Of a stretch of 5,343 bases of DNA, positions 1 through 5,152 are shown in pieces. Both the position numbers and the translations under genes were made by a program. The stretch is from Gammaproteobacteria bacterium (GTDB lineage: Bacteria; Pseudomonadota; Gammaproteobacteria; Steroidobacterales; Steroidobacteraceae). The stretch lies in contig VBNP01000171.1 in assembly GCA_005877965.1 (NCBI GenBank), positions 1 through 5,343 of the forward strand. Direction: 5' to 3'. The notes beneath the pieces were generated by a model that saw only the letters and a program-made list of their open reading frames with translations, was not told the DNA's origin and ran no database searches. Each line of letters starts with the position of its first letter. Position 1 is the first letter of the stretch.

Positions 1-1011
1 GTCCATGACCGGGCTGAAGACCTGGAAGTTGTTGCGGCCGCGGTCTTTCGCCTGGTACATCGCCGTGTCGGAGTGCCGCAGCAGCTCGCCCATATCGGCG
101 CCGTCGTGCGGATACAGCGACACGCCGATACTCACGGTCGTCACCAGCGTGCGGCCGTCTACGACCATCGGGGCGCTGAGCGCCTGGTTGATGCGCTCGG
201 CGGTCTCGCTGACCTGCCCGGTGTGCTGCACGCCCTTCAATATGACCACGAACTCATCCCCACCCATGCGCACCACGACATCCTCGACGCGCACGGTCGA
301 GCGAACGCGCTGCGCGACGGTCTTCAGGAGCTTGTCGCCGGTCTCGTGTCCGCGCGAATCGTTGACGTGCTTGAAGCGATCGAGATCCAGGAACAGCACC
401 GCGAGCATGCTGCCGGCCTTTTTGGCCTCTTCGATATCGCCCGGCAGGTGGGCCGCCAGATACAGCCGATTCGGCAGCCCGGTGAGCTGATCGTGGTGCG
501 CGAGGTGATCCAGTTGCTGATGGCGCTCGAGCAGCTGCGTGTCGGCCTCGCGGCGCGCCGCGACGTCGTTGACCGCCACGCCGAACACCTGTTCCTCGCC
601 GAGTGTCAGCCGATAACAGTTTGCCTCGACGTTGCGCTGTGATCCGTCCTTGCAGCGCTGGCGCATCTCGACCGGGAGGCGCGCGGTGGCGTCCAGGAGC
701 TTGCCGACGAGAGCCCGTACATCGAGCCCCGCGGCGCTGAACAGATCGCCGAAGCGAAGCTGGCGAACCTCCTCGAGCGTAAACCCAAGGCTGTGCAGCG
801 CGGCCGGGTTCGCGGCGACAATCTGCAGGGTGGCGGCGTTCAGGACCAGTGCGCCGGTCGGCCACTGCTCGAAGACAGCCTGGTGCGCGTCATCGGCGCG
901 CGCCACCCGGCCGCCCGCCCGCGGCCGCAAGCGCCGCAGCCACCAGAACCCGATGGCCGCACCCGCAAGTACTCCCGCCAGTGCGCCCAAACCAAATGCC
1001 GACTGGTTCAC
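1..1011 (-). CDS. Membrane-anchored PAS-GGDEF diguanylate cyclase (C-terminus off window)
   Basis: Seen: 337 codons from a GTG start, open to the window edge. Residues about 4-25 form one hydrophobic membrane segment followed by an Arg-rich stretch, so the rest should be cytoplasmic. Residues about 43-150 look like a PAS sensor domain (FEQWPTGALVLNAATLQIV, then NPAALHSLGF). A short helical linker (about 151-170) leads to a GGDEF domain opening at HHDQLTGLPNR (172-182). The metal-binding FLDLDRF (207-213), ND (217-218), GHETGD (221-226) and the full signature GGDEF (250-254) are present, as is the inhibitory-site motif RVED (241-244) exactly five residues upstream. Family knowledge: such proteins make cyclic di-GMP from two GTP, and the RxxD site gives product inhibition. 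Inference: the final residues FQVFSPVMD resemble the junction to an EAL domain, so the full protein may be a GGDEF-EAL hybrid. The PAS ligand is unknown. The start is supported by an in-frame TAG two codons upstream and a GAGG ribosome site. Confidence 0.93.
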   Translation of the reverse strand, partial: MNQSAFGLGALAGVLAGAAIGFWWLRRLRPRAGGRVARADDAHQAVFEQWPTGALVLNAATLQIVAANPAALHSLGFTLEEVRQLRFGDLFSAAGLDVRALVGKLLDATARLPVEMRQRCKDGSQRNVEANCYRLTLGEEQVFGVAVNDVAARREADTQLLERHQQLDHLAHHDQLTGLPNRLYLAAHLPGDIEEAKKAGSMLAVLFLDLDRFKHVNDSRGHETGDKLLKTVAQRVRSTVRVEDVVVRMGGDEFVVILKGVQHTGQVSETAERINQALSAPMVVDGRTLVTTVSIGVSLYPHDGADMGELLRHSDTAMYQAKDRGRNNFQVFSPVMD

Positions 1012-1017
1012 ACTCTA

Positions 1018-1021
1018 CCTC
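1018..1021 (-). promoter_or_regulatory. Ribosome binding site deciding the GTG start of the GGDEF gene
   Basis: On the minus strand GAGG lies six bases before the GTG at 1011-1009. An in-frame TAG at 1017-1015 rules out any start further upstream, and the membrane segment begins within a few codons, so this GTG is the only start that keeps the whole anchor. Confidence 0.7.
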
Positions 1022-1055
1022 GACACTACGTTCCAGAGTGTGGCGGATCGGGACG

Positions 1056-1071
1056 GCGCACGGCCGTGCGC
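1056..1071. repeat. 16-bp perfect palindrome in the MOSC-GGDEF gap
   Basis: GCGCACGG followed directly by CCGTGCGC forms a perfect palindrome in the 84-base gap between the MOSC stop and the GGDEF start. No T-run follows it on the minus strand, so it does not look like an intrinsic terminator. It could be an operator for a dimeric regulator or a weak RNA hairpin between two co-transcribed genes. I see no convincing sigma-70 promoter in this gap. Confidence 0.5.
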
Positions 1072-1095
1072 TGTACACAGTTTGCGGGCCCGATA

Positions 1096-1932
1096 TCACG
1101 CCGGCGGCGCGAGTGTGTCGAAAGTCACCCGGCACCGGGCGCCGCGCTCGATCTCGCACCCCGTTCCCCGCTCGATGACGGCGTTCTCGCCGAACGTGAC
1201 CCCGCGCAGGTCCCGGTCGAAGCGGAATTTGCGTAAGGCCGGCAGCGGGTCCGTGGAGCGTTCCCCGGTGTTCGGGTCCAGGGATGGAATCGAGCAGCGC
1301 GTGCAGGGCTTCACCAGCCGCAGCGTGACCGCCCCCAGGGCGAGGGTATCGATGCGGTCCTCGGCCCAGGCGGGCAGGCCGCTGACGACGATATTGGGTC
1401 GAAAGCGCTCGATGGGTATGCGCCATGGCAGGCGCTGATTGAGATCCTCGAGCGAGGCCCGGTTGCAGACCAGCAGAGGGTAGCCGTCCGCAAATCCCAA
1501 CGGTGCCGGCGTTGTTCCCGCGAACTTAACGTTGGCGGCGCGCTCCATGTCCGGCGCCGCCCTCACGAGGCGCACCGCCTGGCCGAGCACCCGGCTGGCC
1601 CATTCGTGGGCCGCCGCGCCCTGATCCACGCCGACGCAGGCGTCCTTCCACACCCGCACCGGCAGCGGTTCACCCCGGTTGTCCAGCGGCACGCGCAGCA
1701 CCGGCACGCCCGCGGCGTGCAGCACCAGGTCATCGTCGGTGATCTCGGGCACGATGCGCGTGAGCTGCGGATGGGTGCGCTGGCTCAAGAACGTGCCCTG
1801 GGCATCGACCAGCATCCACTGGCGGTCGCACTCGAACCCGCTCGCTCCCACGCGCACGCGCGCCTTCGCAACACCGCGCGCGGACTTCACCGGATACACG
1901 AAAAGCTCGACCGCAGTCACCGGTGTCGTCAC
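1096..1932 (-). CDS. MOSC-domain molybdenum-cofactor protein, YcbX/mARC-like
   Basis: Seen: 278 residues from the chosen GTG. The N-terminal MOSC beta-barrel domain (about 1-110) opens with VELFVYPVKSARG and has GFECDRQWMLVD. The MOSC domain (about 120-270) contains GFADGYPLLV, RFRPNIVVSG, KPCTRC (208-213) and FGENAVI. Family knowledge: in YcbX and the mitochondrial amidoxime reducing component (mARC), the conserved Cys in this KPCxRC-like motif ligates molybdenum, and the enzymes reduce N-hydroxylated compounds such as hydroxylaminopurine. The chain ends soon after the MOSC domain, so the C-terminal 2Fe-2S ferredoxin domain of E. coli YcbX is absent, and electrons would have to come from another protein. 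An in-frame GTG (1962) and ATG (1947) lie upstream, but only the GTG at 1932 has a good ribosome site, and it places the PVKS motif at the usual distance from the N-terminus. The gene lies 84 bases upstream of the GGDEF gene on the same strand and is divergent from the GGT-like gene. The fold is secure; the substrate is not known. Confidence 0.9.
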   Translation of the reverse strand: MTTPVTAVELFVYPVKSARGVAKARVRVGASGFECDRQWMLVDAQGTFLSQRTHPQLTRIVPEITDDDLVLHAAGVPVLRVPLDNRGEPLPVRVWKDACVGVDQGAAAHEWASRVLGQAVRLVRAAPDMERAANVKFAGTTPAPLGFADGYPLLVCNRASLEDLNQRLPWRIPIERFRPNIVVSGLPAWAEDRIDTLALGAVTLRLVKPCTRCSIPSLDPNTGERSTDPLPALRKFRFDRDLRGVTFGENAVIERGTGCEIERGARCRVTFDTLAPPA

Positions 1933-1936
1933 CAGG

Positions 1937-1942
1937 CCTCCC
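1937..1942 (-). promoter_or_regulatory. Ribosome binding site deciding the MOSC start
   Basis: GGGAGG on the minus strand lies four bases before the GTG at 1932-1930. The alternative starts at 1962 (GTG) and 1947 (ATG) have no comparable site at a suitable distance. The spacing is slightly short. Confidence 0.55.
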
Positions 1943-1959
1943 GGCATCGCCCCGCCGCA

Positions 1960-1977
1960 CACGCGTGGCGCACGCGT
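1960..1977. repeat. Direct repeat CACGCGT x2 at 11-bp period in the divergent promoter region
   Basis: CACGCGT occurs at 1960-1966 and 1971-1977, so the copies repeat every 11 bases, about one helical turn. Each contains the palindrome ACGCGT. The position between two divergent genes would suit an operator, but no regulator gene is next to it and chance occurrence in GC-rich DNA is possible. Confidence 0.35.
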
Positions 1978-1989
1978 TTAGTCTGCCAT
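1978..1989 (-). other. Three-codon mini-ORF with its own ribosome site, in frame with the MOSC gene
   Basis: On the minus strand GAAGGAG (1999-1993) is followed after three bases by ATG GCA GAC TAA. The ATG is in the MOSC reading frame, 19 codons upstream of the chosen MOSC start. It could be a minimal leader ORF that tunes translation of the MOSC gene, the remnant of a former start now interrupted by TAA, or chance. Confidence 0.3.
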
Positions 1990-2014
1990 ATGCTCCTTCG
2001 CCGGCACGACCGGT

Positions 2015-2020
2015 GAGGGA
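2015..2020 (+). promoter_or_regulatory. Ribosome binding site of the GGT-like gene
   Basis: GAGGGA ends six bases before the ATG at 2027. This favours that start over the in-frame ATG at 2054, which has only a weak AGAGG ten bases upstream. Either start gives a plausible signal peptide. Confidence 0.65.
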
Positions 2021-2026
2021 CCTCGC

Positions 2027-3925
2027 ATGCGACTGCGAAGAGGCTCGAACCCCATGGCAAGCGCGCGGGTGAGCGCCGCCGTGCTGCTGGGCGCCGCCGC
2101 GTTACTTGGCGTCGCCGCGTTACTTGGCGCCGTGGCGCCCGTGGCCCAGGCCCGCACTCAGAAGCCTGCGCTCCACGGCCGGCACTGGATGGCGGTGACC
2201 GGCAAGCCGCTCGCCGCCACCGCGGGCGCCAGGATCTTCGAACAGGGCGGCAACGCGGTGGACGCGGCGTGCGCGATGATCGCCGCGACCTCCACCATGT
2301 GGGACACGCTGTCCTGGGGCGGGGAGACCCAGGCGCTCATTTACAACCCGAACACCGGCAGAGTGATCGGCATCAACGGTCTGGGGGTCGCGCCCAGCGG
2401 TGCGACACCCGAGTACTTTCACAAGCTCGGCATGCGGTATCCGCCGCAGTACGGTCCGCTCGCCGCGGTCACGCCGGGCACGCCCGGGGGCCTCATCACC
2501 ATGCTCGCGGAATTCGGGACCCTCAGCCTGGGACAGGTGCTCGCGCCCGCGATCGAGATGGCGGACGGCTATCCGATGGAGGCGGAGCTGGTCGACACCA
2601 TCGAGCACTACAAGGACAGGATCAAGCAGTGGCCCGACTCCCGGCGCGTGATGCTGGTGCATGCGGGCCAGGCTCACGAAGCGCCGGAGCCCGGGGAGAT
2701 TTTCCGCCAGCCGGATCTCGCCGCCAGCTTGCGCAAGCTGGTGGAGGCCGAACGCCGGGCACGCGCCGCCGGCAAGGATCGCAAGGCCGCCATCTATGCC
2801 GCCTACGACCGCTTCTACACGGGTGACATCGCCCGCGAGCTGGTGAGTGCCGTGCGCGAGCTCGGAGGTCTGTTCACAGCCGAGGATCTCGCCAACTGGA
2901 AGGTGAAGCTCGAGGAGCCGGTGCACACCGGCTACAAGGGGATCGAGGTCTACAAGCTCACCACCTGGGTGCAGGGGCCGGTGATGCTGCAGGCGCTCAA
3001 CATTCTCGAGAACTTCGACCTCAAGGCGATGGGCTATGACAGCGCCCGTTACATCCACACGCTCTACCAGGCGATGAACCTCGCCTATGCGGATCGCGAC
3101 TTCTATTACGGCGACCCGAGTTTCTCACCGGCCCCGCCGATCAGGGGACTGCTGTCCAAGGACTACGCGCGCGCGCGCGCCCAGCTCGTGCGTCCGGACC
3201 ACAACGATCCCGACATCCGGCCCGGCGATCCGTATCCGTTCCAGGGCGAAAAGAACCCTTACCTGTCGATTCTCGAGGACTGGCACAGCCGCATGCCGGC
3301 GCAGCCTGCGCTCACCCAGGCCGAGTTCGAGCGCACGTTCCGGCTCGGCACCACCAGCGTCGAGGCCGCCGATGACAAAGGGTGGGCCGTGTCGGTGACG
3401 CCGAGCGGCGGCTGGACACCGGCGGTGATAGCCGGTCATACCGGCATCGGCCTGAGCCAGCGCATGCAGAGCTTCGTGCTGGATGCCAGCGAGAATCCGT
3501 TCAACGTCGTGCAGCCGGGCAAGCGGCCGCGCGCGACGCTCACTCCGTCGCTGGCGCTGAAGGACGGCAAGCCCTTCCTGGTCTTCTCCGTCCAGGGCGG
3601 CGATACGCAGGACCAGAACCTGCTGCAGTTCTTCCTGAACATCGTCGAGTTCGGCATGACGGTGCAGGAGGCGACGGAGGCGGCCAACATCACCAGCTAC
3701 CAGATGCGCGATTCCTTCGGCGACCACCAGTCATTTCCCGGCAGGCTCACGGTCAACACCGCGACCCCGCCGTGGGTGCGGCGCGAGCTCACGCGCATGG
3801 GTTACCGGCTCGAGTTCGAAGAGCGCAGCTCGGGCCCCATCAACGCCATCTTCGTCGATCGCGCCCACGGCACGCTCTGGGGCGGATCGAGCAATCACGG
3901 CGAGGATTACGGCATCGGCTGGTGA
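2027..3925 (+). CDS. Exported gamma-glutamyltransferase-family Ntn-hydrolase
   Basis: Seen: 632 residues. An Arg-rich N-terminus and an Ala/Leu-rich core (about 14-36) end in VAQA (39-42), a good signal peptidase I site, so the enzyme should be periplasmic or secreted. The GGT fold follows: GGNAVDAACAM (74-84), AAVTPGTPGGL (146-156), YYGDPSF (360-366), GTTSVEAAD (441-449), PGKRPRATLTPSLAL (497-511), VQGGD (522-526) and C-terminal LWGGS. Family knowledge: the precursor cleaves itself before a Thr that becomes the nucleophile. Here T442 aligns with T391 of E. coli GGT, and the small subunit would be 191 residues, close to the usual 190. G524-G525 match the oxyanion glycines. Oddities: the gamma-glutamyl-binding residues of E. 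coli GGT are replaced (see findings), and TPSGGW after the nucleophile fits the non-classical YwrD-like branch. Glutathione is therefore not a safe substrate; a different amide or acyl substrate is possible. The gene stands alone on this strand. Family is certain, specificity is not. Confidence 0.93.
   Translation: MRLRRGSNPMASARVSAAVLLGAAALLGVAALLGAVAPVAQARTQKPALHGRHWMAVTGKPLAATAGARIFEQGGNAVDAACAMIAATSTMWDTLSWGGETQALIYNPNTGRVIGINGLGVAPSGATPEYFHKLGMRYPPQYGPLAAVTPGTPGGLITMLAEFGTLSLGQVLAPAIEMADGYPMEAELVDTIEHYKDRIKQWPDSRRVMLVHAGQAHEAPEPGEIFRQPDLAASLRKLVEAERRARAAGKDRKAAIYAAYDRFYTGDIARELVSAVRELGGLFTAEDLANWKVKLEEPVHTGYKGIEVYKLTTWVQGPVMLQALNILENFDLKAMGYDSARYIHTLYQAMNLAYADRDFYYGDPSFSPAPPIRGLLSKDYARARAQLVRPDHNDPDIRPGDPYPFQGEKNPYLSILEDWHSRMPAQPALTQAEFERTFRLGTTSVEAADDKGWAVSVTPSGGWTPAVIAGHTGIGLSQRMQSFVLDASENPFNVVQPGKRPRATLTPSLALKDGKPFLVFSVQGGDTQDQNLLQFFLNIVEFGMTVQEATEAANITSYQMRDSFGDHQSFPGRLTVNTATPPWVRRELTRMGYRLEFEERSSGPINAIFVDRAHGTLWGGSSNHGEDYGIGW
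2091..2126 (+). repeat. 18-bp in-frame tandem duplication in the signal peptide
   Basis: Two adjacent 18-base units (2091-2108 and 2109-2126) differ at one base and each contain GCCGCGTTACTTG. They encode two alternating Ala-Leu-Leu-Gly blocks in the hydrophobic core, and a partial third unit follows. Both copies use the rare TTA leucine codon, which supports a recent duplication rather than convergent codon choice. Confidence 0.8.
3166..3180. repeat. Alternating CG tract inside the GGT-like gene
   Basis: Fifteen bases of uninterrupted alternating C and G encode part of the ARARA stretch near residue 381. Such a dinucleotide run can slip in replication and can adopt Z-DNA. It does not break the reading frame here. 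Confidence 0.7.
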
Positions 3926-3931
3926 ATTCAC

Positions 3932-3959
3932 GGGCCGCCGGCGCCTGCACCGGCCGCCC
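3932..3959. terminator. GC-rich hairpin between convergent genes, possible terminator
   Basis: GGGCCGCCGG (3932-3941) pairs with CCGGCCGCCC (3950-3959) with one C-C mismatch and an eight-base loop. It fills most of the 39-base gap between the GGT-like stop and the stop of the minus-strand gene. There is no T-run on either strand, so intrinsic termination is uncertain; it could slow polymerases from both sides. Confidence 0.35.
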
Positions 3960-3964
3960 CACGA

Positions 3965-4675
3965 TCAGTTGACGCGACCGCCGCTGCTGAACAGCACGCG
4001 CAACCTCTGCGTGTCCCCGGTCGGCTTGCGAATCTGCGCTTCGCGCCAGTCCTCCGCCGGCATCTGTGGCATCTCGAGTATCGCCTGGCGCGCCTCCGCC
4101 AACTGGTACTTGAGCAGAGGCTTCAGCGCGTCCATCGCAGCGCTCGCCTGCTTCTCTTCCTCAGTCCGGGCCAGCGCCACGTCGCAGAATGTCCGGAAAT
4201 ACTCCGAGTACCGCTGCTCGTACATCCGCAGCGGCTCGTCAAAGGCGGCGTCCTGCATCAAACGCTCGGCGAGATGATACGTACACAGGTAGCTGGAACT
4301 GCAGCGCACGTAGTTGCCGTGTTCCGCGACCACGGCGTTGGCGTAGTCGCGGATCCCATAGAACAGCGCAAACAGGCCGTGCCGCCTCGCCCCGGTGATC
4401 TGTCGATCGCGCAGATATTCGAATATCGCCTTGCGGTGCACCAGCGCCAACGCAGCGGAGCGCAACATAACCACCTGGCGATCCAGCCGCGCCGGCTCGG
4501 ATACCGGGCGCATCAGGCGATCGTGTTCCGCTTCCCAGCGCCGATAGGCGTCCGGGTTCTCCAGAATACGGCTGGCCACGAGCATGTCTGCCGGTGAGTC
4601 GAAACACGCGGTCATCTCGACCCGCGCTTCGGACTCTTCCATGAGCCGGGCATGCTTATACGCATGAATGCGCAT
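3965..4675 (-). CDS. Hypothetical helical protein, unknown function
   Basis: I do not recognise this protein. Seen: 236 residues from the chosen ATG, with no signal peptide or clear membrane segment, rich in Arg, Glu, Ala and Leu, and apparently mostly helical. Features include RRWEAEHDRLM (45-55), an aromatic stretch LFALFYGIRDYANAV (101-115), CSSSYLC (125-131) with two of the four cysteines, an aromatic YEQRYSEYFRTF block (152-163) and an acidic/Lys segment TEEEKQ (171-176). The Arg-rich C-terminus ends GGRVN. Coding is supported by an uninterrupted frame with acceptable codon use, running from just past the GGT-like stop to the leader region. Start: ATG 4675 has GGGAGG three bases upstream, a short spacing. 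ATG 4699 (eight residues longer) has GGAG directly abutting it, and ATG 4642 has no site. The gene is on the rRNA strand but lies beyond the rRNA terminator, so it should need its own promoter. A helical ligand- or nucleic-acid-binding protein is conceivable, but nothing fixes it. Confidence 0.65.
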   Translation of the reverse strand: MRIHAYKHARLMEESEARVEMTACFDSPADMLVASRILENPDAYRRWEAEHDRLMRPVSEPARLDRQVVMLRSAALALVHRKAIFEYLRDRQITGARRHGLFALFYGIRDYANAVVAEHGNYVRCSSSYLCTYHLAERLMQDAAFDEPLRMYEQRYSEYFRTFCDVALARTEEEKQASAAMDALKPLLKYQLAEARQAILEMPQMPAEDWREAQIRKPTGDTQRLRVLFSSGGRVN

Positions 4676-4717
4676 GCGCCTCCCGCGAAGTACCTCCATC
4701 TCCGCGAACTTATGTCT

Positions 4718-4804
4718 AAGTCTTGGCCGCGCCGCAATGGGGTACAAATGCGCGCGAACTAAGTAAAATCCCCCAGAAGCCCGGATTATTGGAAGTCTTG
4801 GCCG
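4718..4804. repeat. 12-bp direct repeat AAGTCTTGGCCG, two copies 75 bp apart
   Basis: Identical 12-base copies lie at 4718-4729 and 4793-4804. A looser repeat, GCGAACT followed by T/A-rich sequence, occurs near 4704-4712 and 4754-4763. The arrangement may mark the edges of a small inserted or duplicated segment. Confidence 0.6.
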
Positions 4805-4811
4805 TATAGTG

Positions 4812-4831
4812 CCCGGTCTGACCCGGTCTGA
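4812..4831. repeat. Tandem 10-bp repeat CCCGGTCTGA x2
   Basis: Two perfect adjacent copies, followed by CCCC. Read on the minus strand this is GGGTCAGACC twice, preceded by one more G. GGGGTCAGACC-like motifs are known to me from dispersed intergenic repeats in proteobacteria, some near REP-associated Y1 transposases, but I cannot confirm that identity here. Confidence 0.6.
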
Positions 4832-4874
4832 CCCCTTCAGCTGTAGCTTGACGGCAGCGCCTGACGTCACACGC

Positions 4875-4912
4875 AATAAAAAACCCCTGAGGTCGAGAGA
4901 CCTCAGGGGTTC
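4875..4912 (-). terminator. Intrinsic terminator of the rRNA operon
   Basis: CCCCTGAGGTC (4884-4894) pairs perfectly with GACCTCAGGGG (4899-4909) around a four-base loop, and flanking A-T pairs extend the stem. On the minus strand the stem is followed by six T and then ATT (4883-4875), a textbook intrinsic terminator a few bases past the 5S 3' end. The plus-strand side (TTCTTTGTTTT) is also T-rich, so it may work in both directions. Confidence 0.93.
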
Positions 4913-4921
4913 TTTGTTTTG

Positions 4922-5041
4922 AAGCCTGGCGGTGACCTACTCTGGCATGCCTAAAAGGCACACTACCATCGGCGCAGAGCGTTTTCACTTCCGAGTTCGG
5001 AATGGGATCGGGTGGTTCCCACTCGCTATGGCCGCCAGGCA
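4922..5041 (-). rRNA. rrf: 5S ribosomal RNA
   Basis: The minus strand starts near TGCCTGGCGGCCATAGCG and carries the conserved CCGAACTCGGAAGTG and GCGCCGATGGTAGTGTG segments. The terminal helix is perfect: GCCTGGCGG at the 5' end (5040-5032) pairs with CCGCCAGGC at the 3' end (4932-4924). The length of about 120 bases is normal. It lies between the 23S 3' end and a strong terminator, the usual 16S-23S-5S order. The exact ends are set by comparison with E. coli and may be off by one or two bases. Confidence 0.97.
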
Positions 5042-5057
5042 AACTGTTCAAGGCTCA

Positions 5058-5085
5058 TGAAGCCGCACCCCACGGTGCGGCTTCA
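5058..5085 (-). other. Perfect 12-bp hairpin in the 23S-5S spacer
   Basis: TGAAGCCGCACC (5058-5069) pairs with GGTGCGGCTTCA (5074-5085) around a four-base loop. No T-run follows on the minus strand, so it is not an intrinsic terminator. Its place 17 bases before the 5S suggests a processing signal, for example a double-stranded substrate for RNase III or a structure guiding RNase E. Confidence 0.75.
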
Positions 5086-5133
5086 CCTGCCTCCAATCCG
5101 GTCAAGTTTCTGTTTCGACGCCTGTCGCGTTCA

Positions 5134-5152
5134 CGATGGAATCGCTCCATCG
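5134..5152 (-). other. 7-bp hairpin in the 23S-5S spacer
   Basis: CGATGGA (5134-5140) pairs with TCCATCG (5146-5152) around five bases. It is probably part of the folded precursor spacer. Confidence 0.45.

Larger units (their letters stand above)
4676..4877. other. Gene-free spacer between the unknown gene and the rRNA terminator
   Basis: About 200 bases, lower in GC than the neighbouring genes, with several TAA/TAG triplets and no RNA gene that I can see. It must hold the promoter of the minus-strand gene if that gene has one, but no clear -35/-10 pair stands out. It contains the two repeat sets listed separately. The minus-strand frame stays open through the spacer to 4876, but the lack of a supported start and the repeats argue against coding. 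Confidence 0.5.

Noticed and set aside
73..642. 189-codon plus-strand open frame over the GGDEF domain
   Set aside because: It is the antisense of a recognisable GGDEF domain and resembles no family.
1012..1040. Sigma-54-like TGGAACG near the GGDEF start
   Set aside because: The GC-containing -12 element is absent at the required spacing and the site would sit almost on the ribosome site.
632..1438. 268-codon plus-strand open frame crossing the GGDEF N-terminus and the MOSC C-terminus
   Set aside because: It overlaps two well supported genes on the other strand and has Arg/Ser-rich low-complexity composition.
2120..3058. 312-codon minus-strand open frame inside the GGT-like gene
   Set aside because: It lies entirely antisense to a gene with clear family motifs, and its sequence (repeated Leu, Gly, His, Arg) is typical of the shadow frame of high-GC coding DNA.
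4670..4679. Palindrome GCGCATGCGC covering the start codon of the unknown gene
   Set aside because: It is short and built of common GC-rich elements, so no operator claim is justified.
4676..4876. N-terminal extension of the unknown gene to the start at 4876
   Set aside because: The extension begins in the rRNA terminator flank, contains the tandem repeats and has no ribosome site; the internal ATG at 4675 is better supported.
4716..5051. Minus-strand open frame of 111 codons over the 5S rRNA and terminator
   Set aside because: It runs through the 5S rRNA and the terminator hairpin, so the apparent frame is accidental.
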